Shown: in pieces, positions 18,678 to 27,253 of the stretch | Layout of the letters: each line of letters opens with the position of its first letter | Numbering within the stretch: the stretch's first letter is position 1 | Source of the DNA: Corynebacterium sp. | GTDB taxonomy: Bacteria; Actinomycetota; Actinomycetes; Mycobacteriales; Mycobacteriaceae | Length of the DNA stretch: 50,016 nt | Reading direction: 5' to 3' | NCBI RefSeq assembly: GCF_012838985.1 | Contig: NZ_DUOE01000181.1 | Coordinates: 1-50,016, forward strand | Translations under genes and position numbers: made by a program | The notes under the pieces: generated by a model | Told to the model about the DNA's origin: nothing | Seen by the model: the letters and a program-made list of their open reading frames with translations, nothing else | The model's database searches: none

Positions 18678-20306
18678 ATGTATTCCGTGAACATTTTCGT
18701 GGAGAACCCTCTTCTCGCCCTACTCGTGATCATGGCGGTCGGTCTGTTCCTGGGCCGTCTCCGGATCTTCGGGTTCCGTCTCGGCGTCGCCGCCGTCCTC
18801 TTCGTCGGTCTGGTGATGGCGGCGATCGAGCCCGCCATCCAGATCCCCCCGTTGATCTACATCGTCGGTCTGGCGTTGTTCGTCTACACGATCGGTCTGG
18901 AGTCGGGGCACGACTTCTTCGCGACGTTCCGCTCCAAGGGCCTCCGCAACAACACCCTGGCCATCGGCGTGTTCACCGTCATCACCGCCTCCGCCTACGG
19001 GCTGGTCAAGCTCCTGGACATCAACCCGGTGACGGGTGCCGGCATGTTCACCGGCGCGCTGACGAACACCCCCGCCATGGCCGCGGTGGTCGACGCCCTG
19101 CCCTCGCTCATCACCGACAGCGGTGAGCTGCGTGCAGTGGAGCCCCTGCCGCTGGTCGCCTACTCGCTGGCGTACCCGCTGGGTGTCATCGTCGTCATCA
19201 TCGCCATCGCGGTGCTGGGCAAGATGTTCCGCGTCGACCACCAGCAGGAGGCCATCGACCACGGGGTGGCCATCCACGAGCTCTACACCCGCCGCATCCT
19301 GGTGCAGCGCGATGATCTCCACGCCATCGCCGATCTCCCGGAGGATCTGGGCCTGGAGGTCATCGTCTCCCGCCTCGAGCGCGACGGTGACCAGCGTCTG
19401 CCGGGTAACGGTGCCTGGGCGAAGCCGGGCGACGTGCTCTCCGTCGTCGGCACCGCAGAGGAGCTCGACCGTGCCGTGGAGCTCATCGGTGAGGCCCTGC
19501 CGGGTGATCCCTTCCACGGCCACGACCTGGACTACCGCCGCATCTTCGTCTCCAACAACGACCTGGTCGGCATCCCCCTGTCGAAGCTGCGTCCGCAGCT
19601 CTCGGGCATGCTCATCACCCGTGTGCGTCGCGGTGACCACGACATGGTGGCCACCCCGGAGACCATCCTGCAGCTGGGTGACCGCGTGCGCGTCGTCGCG
19701 GCGCACGAGCGCATGGGCAAGGTCACCCGCCTCTTCGGCGATTCTTATCGACGTCTCTCCGACGTCAACCTCCTCCCCCTCGTCATCGGCCTCGTCATCG
19801 GCGTGGCCGTGGGCATGATCGCCGTGCCGCTGCCGGGTGGGGCGTCGCTCAAGCTGGGTACCGCCGGTGGTCCGCTGGTCGTGGCACTCGTCCTCGGCGC
19901 ACTGGGCCGTTCGGGCCGCATCGTGTGGCAGATCCCCTACGGCGCCAACCTGGCGATGCGTCAGCTGGGCATCACGCTCTTCCTGGCCGCCATCGGCACG
20001 ACCGCCGGCGCGGGTTTCCGGGCGGCGCTCTCCGACCCGACGTCGCTGACGATCATCGGCGTGGGTGCGCTCATCACCCTGCTCATCTCCGTGCTGGTGC
20101 TGGTCATCGGCTACAAGGTGCTCAAGCTGTCCTTCGGTGAGACGGCGGGCATCCTCGCGGGCATGCAGACGCACCCGGCGGTGCTCTCCTACGTCTCTGA
20201 CGTGACCAGGAACGACCTGCCGGCGATGGGGTACACGTCGGTGTACCCGGTCTCGATGGTCGCGAAGATCATCGCGGCGCAGATCCTGCTGTTCATGTTG
20301 ATCTAG
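18678..20306 (+). CDS. sucE: AspT/YidE-family exporter, succinate exporter type
   Basis: A 542-residue inner-membrane carrier of the aspartate:alanine exchanger family. Two membrane halves (about 1-180 and 370-542, five or six helices each) surround two RCK_C/TrkA_C-like regulatory domains (about 200-360, including the repeated DYRRIFVSNNDLVGIPLSKLR-type segment). GALTNTPAMAAVVDALPSL and GILAGMQTHPAVLSYVSD are the paired family motifs. It closely resembles C. glutamicum SucE, which exports succinate under oxygen limitation, and sits in the same position after the DUF4191 gene. A GTG at 18687 is an alternative start. The stop overlaps that of the convergent RDD gene in CTAG. Confidence 0.88.
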   Translation: MYSVNIFVENPLLALLVIMAVGLFLGRLRIFGFRLGVAAVLFVGLVMAAIEPAIQIPPLIYIVGLALFVYTIGLESGHDFFATFRSKGLRNNTLAIGVFTVITASAYGLVKLLDINPVTGAGMFTGALTNTPAMAAVVDALPSLITDSGELRAVEPLPLVAYSLAYPLGVIVVIIAIAVLGKMFRVDHQQEAIDHGVAIHELYTRRILVQRDDLHAIADLPEDLGLEVIVSRLERDGDQRLPGNGAWAKPGDVLSVVGTAEELDRAVELIGEALPGDPFHGHDLDYRRIFVSNNDLVGIPLSKLRPQLSGMLITRVRRGDHDMVATPETILQLGDRVRVVAAHERMGKVTRLFGDSYRRLSDVNLLPLVIGLVIGVAVGMIAVPLPGGASLKLGTAGGPLVVALVLGALGRSGRIVWQIPYGANLAMRQLGITLFLAAIGTTAGAGFRAALSDPTSLTIIGVGALITLLISVLVLVIGYKVLKLSFGETAGILAGMQTHPAVLSYVSDVTRNDLPAMGYTSVYPVSMVAKIIAAQILLFMLI

Positions 20307-20779
20307 CCGCGGATGACGGCGGTGCCGGTGGCGCGGTCGTGGAGGCCGCGGCCGTCGGAGTCGACCATGGCGGCCGGGAGGATGAGGCCGGTGAGCAGGG
20401 TGCGCATGACGGCGCGCCAGAGGCCGACCTTGGCGCCGCCGACGTCGACACGCGCGACACCCATGCCGAGCAGCATGTGGCCCGGGGTGCGGGCGAAGAG
20501 CCAGCCGAAGATGATGCCCAGGATGACCCAGAAGATATAGACCACGGTGCCGGTGCCGCCCAGGGCGTGGGAGTAGTTGGTGAACACGATGGCCAGGCCG
20601 AGGCAGATGAACCAGTCGATGAGGACTCCGCCGGTACGGCGGGCCACGGAGGCCAGCGAGCCGGGACCGGTCTCGGGGAGGCCGAGTTTCTCGCCGGGGT
20701 ACCTGCCGGGTGCGAAAGGGTCCTCGTGTTCGCCGGGGATCTGGGGGCCGTCGAGCCAGCTACGCTTGGGGTTCGCCAT
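20303..20779 (-). CDS. RDD family membrane protein
   Basis: A 158-residue protein with an RDD domain. It has a soluble Pro/Gly-rich N-terminus (1-45), then three hydrophobic helices: VLIDWFICLGLAIVF, VVYIFWVILGIIFGWLF and a segment near 125-140. RDD motifs are RRTGGVLIDW, RTPGHMLLGM and the final GLHDRATGTAV. The family is linked to ion or metabolite transport in places, but its function here is unknown. A -10 hexamer 8 bases upstream of the ATG suggests leaderless transcription. It converges on sucE with a 4-bp stop overlap and faces away from glnA. Confidence 0.88.
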   Translation of the reverse strand: MANPKRSWLDGPQIPGEHEDPFAPGRYPGEKLGLPETGPGSLASVARRTGGVLIDWFICLGLAIVFTNYSHALGGTGTVVYIFWVILGIIFGWLFARTPGHMLLGMGVARVDVGGAKVGLWRAVMRTLLTGLILPAAMVDSDGRGLHDRATGTAVIRG

Positions 20780-20787
20780 ACCGTAGA

Positions 20788-20793
20788 CATTAG
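20788..20793 (-). promoter_or_regulatory. -10 element, leaderless RDD gene
   Basis: The minus strand reads TAATGT ending 8 bases before the ATG at 20779. Confidence 0.45.
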
Positions 20794-20836
20794 CCGGGGG
20801 CGTGCGGGCAGGGGAAACCCAGTTTTCCCCCGACTA

Positions 20837-20866
20837 TTGATCGGTCAACAGATAACAGTTTAGAAT
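20837..20866 (+). promoter_or_regulatory. glnA promoter
   Basis: TTGATC (20837-20842) and TAGAAT (20861-20866) form a -35/-10 pair with 18-base spacing, giving a leader of about 80 bases. I looked for a corynebacterial AmtR box (CTAT-N6-ATAG type) and did not find a convincing one. Confidence 0.5.
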
Positions 20867-20954
20867 GAGCGACAGGTAATAGGGAGCGGTGCCCGCACCT
20901 GTAGACTGGCTGAGATACCGCACGACCGAGAGCGTCAACAACCAAGGAGTCATC

Positions 20955-22391
20955 GTGGCCTTCAACACGATCGAAGATGTCGTCAAGTACATCAAGGATG
21001 AAAACGTCGAATTCGTCGACGTCCGCTTCACGGACGTCCCGGGCACCGAGCACCACTTCACCATCCCGGCCTCGATGTTCGACGAGGAGGCTGCGGAGGA
21101 GGGCCTCGCCTTCGACGGCTCCTCCATCCGCGGATTCACCACGATCGACGAATCCGACATGAACCTCCTGCCGGACATCAAGACCGCGAAGATCGACCCC
21201 TTCCGTGAGGCCAAGACGCTGAACATCAAGTTCTTCGTCCACGACCCTTTCACCCGGGAGCCCTTCTCCCGCGACCCCCGCAACGTCGCCCGCAAGGCCG
21301 AGGAGTACCTGGTCTCCACCGGCATCGCCGACACCTGCTTCTTCGGTGCGGAGGCCGAGTTCTACCTCTTCGACACCGTGCGTTTCGAGACCTCCACCAA
21401 CGGCGGCTTCTACGAGGTCGACTCCGACGAGGGCTGGTGGAACCGCGGCAAGGAGCGACGCCTCGACGGGCAGCGCAACCTCGGCTACACCAACCGCGTC
21501 AAGGGCGGCTACTTCCCGGTCGCCCCCTACGACCAGACCGTGGACATCCGCGACACCATGGTGCGCCACCTGCGCAACGCCGACTTCGAGATCGAGCGCT
21601 TCCACAAGGAGGTGGGCACCGGCGGCCAGCAGGAGATCAACTACCGCTTCAACACGCTGCTGCACGCAGCCGATGATCTGCAGACCTTCAAGTACATCAT
21701 CAAGAACACCGCCTTCAACGCCGGCAAGACCGTCACGTTCATGCCCAAGCCGATCGCCGGGGACAACGGCTCCGGCATGCACGCCCACCAGTCGCTGTGG
21801 AAGGACGGGGAGCCGCTCTTCCACGACGAGTCCGGCTACGCCGGTCTGTCCGACATGGCCCGCTACTACATCGGCGGCATCCTGCACCACGCAGGTGCGG
21901 TCCTGGCCTTCACCAACCCGACGCTGAACTCCTACCACCGCCTGGTCAAGGGCTTCGAGGCCCCGATCAACCTGGTGTACTCCCAGCGCAACCGCTCCGC
22001 CGCGATCCGCATCCCGATCACCGGCTCCAACCCGAAGGCCAAGCGCATCGAGTTCCGCGCCCCGGACCCGTCCGGCAACCCGTACCTCGGATTCGCCGCG
22101 ATGATGCTCGCCGGCCTCGACGGCATCAAGAACCGCATCGAGCCGATGGCCCCGGTGGACAAGGACCTCTACGAGCTCCCGCCGGAGGAGGCCGCCGCGA
22201 TCCCGCAGGCCCCCACCTCCCTCGAGGCCTCCCTGGCCGCCCTGGAGAAGGACAACGACTTCCTCACCGAGGGCGACGTCTTCACCGAGGACCTCATCGA
22301 GGCCTACATCCAGCTCAAGTACGACAACGAGATCACCCCGGCCCGTCTGCGTCCGACGCCGCTGGAGTTCGAGCTGTACTACGACTGCTAG
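20955..22391 (+). CDS. glnA: Glutamine synthetase type I
   Basis: A 478-residue type I-beta glutamine synthetase that makes glutamine from glutamate, ammonia and ATP. Active-site motifs are intact: [25 protein letters not shown] (Gln225, Glu227), [11 protein letters not shown] (Asn271, His276) and NRSAAIRIP. The regulatory adenylylation tyrosine is Tyr406 in [11 protein letters not shown], matching Tyr405 of C. glutamicum. The GTG start at 20955 has AAGGAG 5-6 bases upstream; an in-frame ATG at 20889 would add 22 unlikely residues. A second, diverged copy of identical length lies at 28758. A perfect hairpin terminator follows. Confidence 0.96.
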   Translation: MAFNTIEDVVKYIKDENVEFVDVRFTDVPGTEHHFTIPASMFDEEAAEEGLAFDGSSIRGFTTIDESDMNLLPDIKTAKIDPFREAKTLNIKFFVHDPFTREPFSRDPRNVARKAEEYLVSTGIADTCFFGAEAEFYLFDTVRFETSTNGGFYEVDSDEGWWNRGKERRLDGQRNLGYTNRVKGGYFPVAPYDQTVDIRDTMVRHLRNADFEIERFHKEVGTGGQQEINYRFNTLLHAADDLQTFKYIIKNTAFNAGKTVTFMPKPIAGDNGSGMHAHQSLWKDGEPLFHDESGYAGLSDMARYYIGGILHHAGAVLAFTNPTLNSYHRLVKGFEAPINLVYSQRNRSAAIRIPITGSNPKAKRIEFRAPDPSGNPYLGFAAMMLAGLDGIKNRIEPMAPVDKDLYELPPEEAAAIPQAPTSLEASLAALEKDNDFLTEGDVFTEDLIEAYIQLKYDNEITPARLRPTPLEFELYYDC

Positions 22392-22443
22392 TCCCCCGCT
22401 CATCGACGCCCCCCGCGGGGTGTTCAGCCGGGCAACACAACAA

Positions 22444-22489
22444 TACCGCGAAGGCCCCCTGGGAGAGTTCCCAGGGGGCCTTCGCGGTA
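22444..22489. terminator. Perfect 21-bp hairpin between glnA and FMN reductase
   Basis: A perfect 21-bp stem (22444-22464 with 22469-22489) and 4-base loop GAGT. No long T-tract is present on the plus strand; the minus-strand side continues TTGTTG. Placed between converging genes, it should act on both. Confidence 0.85.
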
Positions 22490-22504
22490 CGAAGTGGTTG
22501 ACGC

Positions 22505-23068
22505 TCAGGCCTCGACGGTGGTGGCGGCGCGCTCGGCGGCGTCGATGAGCTCGTCGGCGACGTCCGCGAGCATGGCAGCACCGTGCTCACCCGGGGTGAA
22601 CACGAAGTCCGGGAAGTGGTCCTGGAAGGTGAACTCGACCTGGGCCGGGGTGACGATCATGCCGACGCGGGTGACGATGTCGTTCCAGTGGGAGATGGCA
22701 CTGCGGGCGGCGCCGGATCCGTAGCCGATGAAGCTGACCGGCTTGCCGGTCCACTCGGCGAAGAGGAGGTCGTAGGCGTCCTTCATCGGGCCGGGGATGG
22801 AGGCGTTGTACTCGGGGGTGACGAAGATGAAGGCGTCGTAGCCGCCGATGAGCTCGGCCCAGGCGAGGGTCTTCGGGTCGGTGTAGGCGCCGTTCTCCAC
22901 CATGCGCGGCGGGATGGCTGTGTTCGGGTTGAGGTCCTGCTCGAGGAGGTCGACGATCTCGTAGGTGTGGCCGTCGTTGCGGGCCTCGAGCTGGTCAACG
23001 GCCCACTGGCCGATGCGGCGGCCGTTGCGGCCCTCGCGGATGGAGCCGACAAACACGGCGATCTTCAT
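22505..23068 (-). CDS. NADPH-dependent FMN reductase family protein
   Basis: A 187-residue flavodoxin-like oxidoreductase. The FMN phosphate loop is GSIREGRNGRRI near the N-terminus, and the flavin-contact motif TPEYNASIPGPMKDAYDLL is present. Such proteins reduce quinones, azo dyes, chromate or other acceptors, or supply reduced flavin; the substrate cannot be told. An ATG start with a purine-rich upstream (GGAAAGGG). A palindrome at 23084-23097 lies in its promoter and resembles two sites in front of the adjacent paralogue (23141). The two proteins are about half identical by eye and probably arose by tandem duplication. Confidence 0.88.
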   Translation of the reverse strand: MKIAVFVGSIREGRNGRRIGQWAVDQLEARNDGHTYEIVDLLEQDLNPNTAIPPRMVENGAYTDPKTLAWAELIGGYDAFIFVTPEYNASIPGPMKDAYDLLFAEWTGKPVSFIGYGSGAARSAISHWNDIVTRVGMIVTPAQVEFTFQDHFPDFVFTPGEHGAAMLADVADELIDAAERAATTVEA

Positions 23069-23083
23069 GTTTTCCCTTTCCTT

Positions 23084-23097
23084 AATGATGCATCAAC
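23084..23097. promoter_or_regulatory. Palindrome in promoter of FMN reductase 1
   Basis: AATGATGCATCAAC has a perfect 10-bp core TGATGCATCA. Its right half ATCAAC resembles GTCAAC of the sites at 23733 and 23761, suggesting a shared regulator. Confidence 0.4.
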
Positions 23098-23140
23098 ATT
23101 AACGTCGCTGCGGACCGTCCACCAACTTTCGTGACAACCG

Positions 23141-23710
23141 TCACGCCCCGACCTCGGCGCCGGCCTTGGCGCGGTCGGCGGCATCGACAAGCTCGTCGGC
23201 GAGGGCGTGGAGCATGGCCGCACCCCGCTCGCCCGGGGTGAAGACATGGTCCGGGAAGTACTCGCCGAAGGGGAACATGGCGTCGGCGGCCAGGTTGACC
23301 ATGCCGACGCGCTCGGTGATGTCGCGCCAGTGCTTCACGGCGCCGATACCGCCGCCACCGCCGTAGGAGATGTAGCCGACCGGCTTGTTCTGCCACTCGA
23401 TGTGGAGCTGGTCGTAGGCGTTCTTCATCATCGCCGGCACGGAGGCGTTGTGCTCGCCGTTGACGAAGAAGTAGCCGTCGAAGCCGGCGATGAGCTCGGA
23501 CCAGGCGGTGGTCTTCGGATCCTCGTAGACACCCTGCGCCATGCCCGGGAGCACCTCCGCGGTCAGCGGGTCGATGTCCTGGTCCAGGAGGTCGACGATC
23601 TCGTAGGTGTGGCCGTCGTTGCGGGACTCGAGCTCCCGCAGGGCCCACTCACCGACGGTGCGGGCGTAGCGGCCCTTACGGACGGATCCGACGAAAATGG
23701 CGATCTTCAC
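23141..23710 (-). CDS. NADPH-dependent FMN reductase paralogue
   Basis: A 189-residue flavodoxin-like protein, paralogous to the 22505 gene. The N-terminal FMN loop is kept (GSVRKGRYARTVGEW), but the usual PEYN motif reads GEHNAS, and a Gly-rich SYGGGGGIG segment replaces the second loop. The substrate or cofactor handling may differ. The GTG start is supported by GAGGAG 9 bases upstream; an ATG twelve to eighteen bases further would place this Shine-Dalgarno inside the gene. Two 14-bp palindromes occur upstream (23733-23746 and 23761-23774). A 72-bp gap separates it from its paralogue downstream. Confidence 0.85.
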   Translation of the reverse strand: MKIAIFVGSVRKGRYARTVGEWALRELESRNDGHTYEIVDLLDQDIDPLTAEVLPGMAQGVYEDPKTTAWSELIAGFDGYFFVNGEHNASVPAMMKNAYDQLHIEWQNKPVGYISYGGGGGIGAVKHWRDITERVGMVNLAADAMFPFGEYFPDHVFTPGERGAAMLHALADELVDAADRAKAGAEVGA

Positions 23711-23732
23711 GTTGTGACTCCTCAGCATGTTT

Positions 23733-23746
23733 GTTGACGCGTCTAC
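23733..23746. promoter_or_regulatory. Operator-like palindrome GTWGAC-N2-GTCWAC, site 1
   Basis: GTTGACGCGTCTAC is a near-perfect 14-bp palindrome, 23 bases upstream of the FMN reductase 2 start. Its centre is 28 bp from that of the next site. Confidence 0.55.
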
Positions 23747-23760
23747 CCTAACACCATGTT

Positions 23761-23774
23761 GTAGACATGTCAAC
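23761..23774. promoter_or_regulatory. Operator-like palindrome GTWGAC-N2-GTCWAC, site 2
   Basis: GTAGACATGTCAAC matches site 1 in both half-sites. It lies between FMN reductase 2 and the divergent DUF1206 gene, so it could control both. Confidence 0.55.
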
Positions 23775-23836
23775 ATCAGGGGAGCAATTGCGTCACGACG
23801 GTGGCCCGGCGCCAGCGGACACGCTTGAATGGACTT

Positions 23837-24625
23837 ATGAATACACGCACCGCCGCCAACCGCGCGAACCAGCACCCCGCCGTGAAGATGCTGGCCCGGG
23901 GCGGCTTCATCGTCCTGGGTGTCCTGCACATCCTCATCGGCTGGATCGCCGTCCGGATCGCCACCGGCTCCGGCGGCGGGGGGGCCTCGAACTCCGGCGC
24001 CCTGGCCACCATCGTGGAGGCCCCGGGCGGACAGATCCTCCTGTGGGTCGCGGTGGCCGCGCTCGCCGCACTCGCCCTGTGGCGTCTGACGCAGCTGTTC
24101 ACCGAGGAGGAGCTGAAGGACAGGGCCAAGGGCGGCGTCCTCGCCGTCGTGTTCGCCTCCCTGGCCTTCACGACGTCCACCTTCGCCGCCGGCGGCCGCA
24201 CCTCCGACGGCGACACCGCCACCGACGTCACCGCCCGGGCGCTGGCCCAGCCCTGGGGCGCGGCGCTCGTCATCATCGCCGGGCTCGTCGTCCTGGGAGT
24301 CGGCCTCTTCAGCATCTGGCACGGCGCGACGAAGGGCTTCAAGAAGGGACTCGAAGCGGGTGCCGGGGCGGGCGACGTCGGCACCGCCATCGTCGGCGCG
24401 GGCATGGCCGGCTACATCGCCCGTGGCACCGCCTTCGCGATCCTGGGCGTGCTCATCGTCATCGCCGGCTGGCGGTCCGACCCGGAGCAGGCCGCTGGTC
24501 TCGACGCCGCGCTGCGCACCCTCGGCGAGCAGCCTTTCGGCGCGGTGCTGCTCATCATCATCGGCGTCGGCCTGGCCCTCTACGGCCTCTACTCCATCGC
24601 CCGCGCCCGCTACATCCGGATGTAG
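23837..24625 (+). CDS. DUF1206 membrane protein
   Basis: A 262-residue integral membrane protein with DUF1206 repeats; function unknown. Six hydrophobic helices are arranged as three pairs, near 22-42, 62-82, 98-118, 138-160, 188-208 and 230-250. Repeated RG-F-LGVL-I-IGW-type motifs (ARGGFIVLGVLHILIGW; ARGTAFAILGVLIVIAGW) show the internal repeat. The ATG at 23837 is preferred because homology begins MNTRTAANRANQHP; a GTG at 23801 would add 12 residues. No clear Shine-Dalgarno was seen. The stop codon abuts that of the convergent ABC ATPase (TAG-CTA). Confidence 0.82.
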   Translation: MNTRTAANRANQHPAVKMLARGGFIVLGVLHILIGWIAVRIATGSGGGGASNSGALATIVEAPGGQILLWVAVAALAALALWRLTQLFTEEELKDRAKGGVLAVVFASLAFTTSTFAAGGRTSDGDTATDVTARALAQPWGAALVIIAGLVVLGVGLFSIWHGATKGFKKGLEAGAGAGDVGTAIVGAGMAGYIARGTAFAILGVLIVIAGWRSDPEQAAGLDAALRTLGEQPFGAVLLIIIGVGLALYGLYSIARARYIRM

Positions 24626-25372
24626 CTAGCACTCCTCGTGGGGGCTGTCGATGAACAGCCCGTCATGCTCGTGGAGTTCGCCGAGGTTGTAGGCGTCCCG
24701 GAGGTTGGCCTCCGTGAGCACCTCCTCCGGCGGCCCGGAGGCCACCACCCGCCCCGACATGAGCACGACGTGATCGGCAGCCCGGGCCTCCGCCAGGTCG
24801 TGCGTGGTGAGCACGACGGTGCGCCCGTGATCCGTCTCGTCGTGGATGATGTCGTCGATGATGCGGGCGGAGACGATGTCGAGGCCGGTGAGGGGTTCGT
24901 CGAGAAGCAGGACGTCATGGTCCTGCGCCATGCCCTGCGCGACGTAGACGCGCTGACGCTGACCACCGGAGAGCTCCTCCAGGTGGCGCCTGCCGAGGTC
25001 GGTGACGTTGAGCCGCTCCATGACCTCGTCGATGCGCCGCCTGTCCGCGCTGCGGAAACGTCCGAACCAGCCGGAGCTCGGGTAGCGGCCCATGCGGACC
25101 ACCTCCCGGACCGACAGGGGCACACCCTCCGGGAAGGACACCGACTGCATGACGTAGCTGATCCGCTCCCGCGGATAGGCCACCTCCAGGGTGCCCGCCT
25201 GCGGCTCGATGAGCCCGCCGATGGCGTGCAGGAGCGTGGACTTGCCTGAACCGTTCGGACCGATGATGGCGGTGAGCCTGCCCAGCGGGATGCTCACGTC
25301 CGAGGGACGGACGGCGACGACACGCTCATAACCGAGCTGCAGGCCGGTGCCGACGGCGAGATCACCCGTCAT
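24626..25372 (-). CDS. Metal ABC transporter ATPase (zinc/manganese type)
   Basis: A 248-residue ATPase of the ZnuC/MntB type. Walker A is GPNGSGKST, the Q-loop is in VMQSVSFP, the signature is LSGGQRQR, Walker B is VLLLDEPLTGLD and the switch histidine is in TTHDLAEA. The ATG start is internal to a longer open frame and was set by the family N-terminus. It overlaps the stop of the permease gene by 4 bases, so the two are translationally coupled. It works with the permease (25369) and the binding protein (26237) to import divalent metal. Confidence 0.92.
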   Translation of the reverse strand: MTGDLAVGTGLQLGYERVVAVRPSDVSIPLGRLTAIIGPNGSGKSTLLHAIGGLIEPQAGTLEVAYPRERISYVMQSVSFPEGVPLSVREVVRMGRYPSSGWFGRFRSADRRRIDEVMERLNVTDLGRRHLEELSGGQRQRVYVAQGMAQDHDVLLLDEPLTGLDIVSARIIDDIIHDETDHGRTVVLTTHDLAEARAADHVVLMSGRVVASGPPEEVLTEANLRDAYNLGELHEHDGLFIDSPHEEC

Positions 25373-26211
25373 GCCGCCACCTCCCTGGTGACGAAGCGAC
25401 GACGCAGGTACTGGTACTCCATGATCACCAGGAAGGCGGCGATCGGGACCAGCGCCATCGTCGCGGCGGCGGCCGTGCCCAGATGGAAGGACAGGACCAG
25501 ACCCGTGACGACCGAGACGGCGCCGATGAGGGCGGACACCGCGATCATCGTGGGGATCGACCGGGACAGCAGCGCCGCCGTCGCCGGCGGGGCGACGAGC
25601 AGACTGAAGACGAGCATCGTACCGACGGCCTGGAAACTGCCGATCACGGACGTCGCGATGAGCACCAGCAGCAGCGCGTGCGTCAGCTTCGGACGCATGC
25701 CCAGCGACTCCGCCTTGACGGGCGAGAACGACAGCGCCATGAGCGGGCGGTAGAGCAGCAGCGAACCGAGGATGACCACCACCGCGAGCACCGCCTGCTG
25801 GCGGATCGCGTCCCACGACACACCCAGGGCGTCACCGAAGAGGATGCTGGTCAGAGAGCCGGAGTAGGAGTCGGAGCGCGAGATGATCACCACACCGAGC
25901 GCCATCATGCCGACGAAGAGCAGGCCGATGGCGGTGTCCTCCTTGAGGTGCGTGTGCCGGTGGATCACCTCCACCGCACCGACCATCACGGCGGCCGCGA
26001 CGGCGGCCCCCAGGAGGGGGCTGAAGTCGAAGACGACGGCGGCCGCGATACCCGGCAGCACTCCGTGGACGAACGCGTCGCCGAAGAAGCTCATGCCGCG
26101 CAGCACGAGCCACACGCCGACGGTGGCGCTCATCACGGCGGCGATGAGCCCACCGATGAGAGCCCGCTGCTGGAAGCCCAGCAGGAACGGGTCAAGAAGC
26201 CAATCAATCAC
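25369..26211 (-). CDS. Metal ABC transporter permease (ABC-3 family)
   Basis: A 280-residue permease of the ZnuB/MntC family with eight or nine hydrophobic helices. Family features include LRGMSFFGDAFVHGVLPGIA in the first third and AVGTMLVFSLLVAPPATA in the last third. It lies 25 bases after the binding protein gene and overlaps the ATPase gene by 4 bases. The GTG start at 26211 lacks a Shine-Dalgarno at normal distance, but TAGAGT stands 6 bases upstream, so an internal leaderless start is possible in addition to operon expression. Confidence 0.93.
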   Translation of the reverse strand: MIDWLLDPFLLGFQQRALIGGLIAAVMSATVGVWLVLRGMSFFGDAFVHGVLPGIAAAVVFDFSPLLGAAVAAAVMVGAVEVIHRHTHLKEDTAIGLLFVGMMALGVVIISRSDSYSGSLTSILFGDALGVSWDAIRQQAVLAVVVILGSLLLYRPLMALSFSPVKAESLGMRPKLTHALLLVLIATSVIGSFQAVGTMLVFSLLVAPPATAALLSRSIPTMIAVSALIGAVSVVTGLVLSFHLGTAAAATMALVPIAAFLVIMEYQYLRRRFVTREVAA

Positions 26212-26217
26212 GAACTA

Positions 26218-26223
26218 ACTCTA
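26218..26223 (-). promoter_or_regulatory. Possible internal -10 before the permease gene
   Basis: The minus strand reads TAGAGT ending 6 bases before the GTG at 26211, inside the transporter operon. Confidence 0.3.
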
Positions 26224-26236
26224 GTCCTCTGCTACC

Positions 26237-27202
26237 TCAGGCCAGTGCCTCGGAGATGAGACGGGCGTTCTCCCTCATCATGCCCTGGTAATCGGCCGCC
26301 GGTCCGTCCTTCGGGCCGACGGAACCCTCGTAGAGGGAGACGACCCGGACCTCGCCACCGACCTCGGCGGCGAGGGCGTCGACCAGGCGCTGGTTGACGG
26401 CGGCGTTGGTGAAGATGACCCGGACGTCTTCCTCGCGGATGACGTCGGCCAGGCCGGCCAGCTCCTGGGAGCTGGGCTGGGCCTCGGTGGAGCCGCCCGG
26501 GATGACGACGCCGGCGGAGTGGAAGCCGTAGGCGTTGTTGAAGTAGCCGAAGGCCTCGTGGTCGGTGACGATGACGCGGCGCTCCTCCGGGATGTCGGCG
26601 AGCGCGTCGCGGACCTCACCGTCGAGGGCGGTCAGCTCCTCGGCGACCTCTGCGCCGCAGGTGGCCCATTCATCACTGCCTGTGAGGGCGGCGACCTTGT
26701 CGCCGACCTGCTGTGCCGCGGCGGCCATGCGGGAGACGTCGAGCCAGAAGTGCGGGTCGTACTCGCCGTGGGCATGCCCCTCGTGACCCTCGTGGCCGTC
26801 GTGCCCGCCCTCATCCCCGTGGTCCCCGGCACCCCAGGGCAGCGGGTCGATGTGCTCGGCCACGCGGAAGACCTCCGTGCCGTCGGCGGCGACCTGCTGG
26901 AGGGAGGCGTCGAGGCCACCCTCGAGGCTGAGTCCGTTGGCGACCACGAGGTCGGCCTTGACCATGTCGGCGACCTGCGCGGAGGAGGCGGAGAACTGGT
27001 GCGGGTCGGCGTTGACCGGCATGAGGGTGTCGGCGGTGCCGCCGGCGCAGGCGGCGATCTGCCCGACGACGGACCCGAGGGGGGTGGTGGTGGCGACGAT
27101 GGAGACATCGGTCGGGCCGCCGTCCTCGGCATTCGAGCAGGCGGTGAGGGCGAGGACTGTGGCAGTGGCGGTGGCCAGGCCGATGGCGATGCGTGCCCGC
27201 AT
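26237..27202 (-). CDS. Zinc-type ABC transporter binding lipoprotein
   Basis: A 321-residue solute-binding protein of the ZnuA/TroA cluster. The signal peptide ends in a lipobox (LALTAC, Cys22). A His-rich loop at about 127-152 (repeated GHEGH units ending HAHGEYDPHFWLD) is typical of zinc binders. The metal histidines are expected in NADPHQFS, YDPHFW and VTDHEAFGYF. The His-rich loop favours zinc over manganese, by analogy with ZnuA. AAGGAG precedes the ATG. The promoter region carries an inverted repeat (27222-27253) that may be the metal-responsive operator. Confidence 0.92.
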   Translation of the reverse strand: MRARIAIGLATATATVLALTACSNAEDGGPTDVSIVATTTPLGSVVGQIAACAGGTADTLMPVNADPHQFSASSAQVADMVKADLVVANGLSLEGGLDASLQQVAADGTEVFRVAEHIDPLPWGAGDHGDEGGHDGHEGHEGHAHGEYDPHFWLDVSRMAAAAQQVGDKVAALTGSDEWATCGAEVAEELTALDGEVRDALADIPEERRVIVTDHEAFGYFNNAYGFHSAGVVIPGGSTEAQPSSQELAGLADVIREEDVRVIFTNAAVNQRLVDALAAEVGGEVRVVSLYEGSVGPKDGPAADYQGMMRENARLISEALA

Positions 27203-27221
27203 GGGGGACTCCTTGGTTTCT

Positions 27222-27253
27222 TATTGAAAAGCTACTGAAAACTATTTCCAATA
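27222..27253. promoter_or_regulatory. Inverted repeat in the metal transporter promoter
   Basis: TATTGAAAA (27222-27230) and TTTCCAATA (27245-27253) form imperfect 9-bp arms 14 bases apart in an AT-rich stretch just before the binding protein gene. It is placed to act as an operator for a metal sensor such as Zur. I cannot match it to a known box with confidence. Confidence 0.4.

Noticed and set aside
20831-20880. AmtR box upstream of glnA
   Set aside because: CTAT and GATA occur, but not with the six-base spacing expected.
20889-20954. Longer glnA start at 20889
   Set aside because: Adds 22 residues without homology, and the Shine-Dalgarno fits the GTG at 20955.
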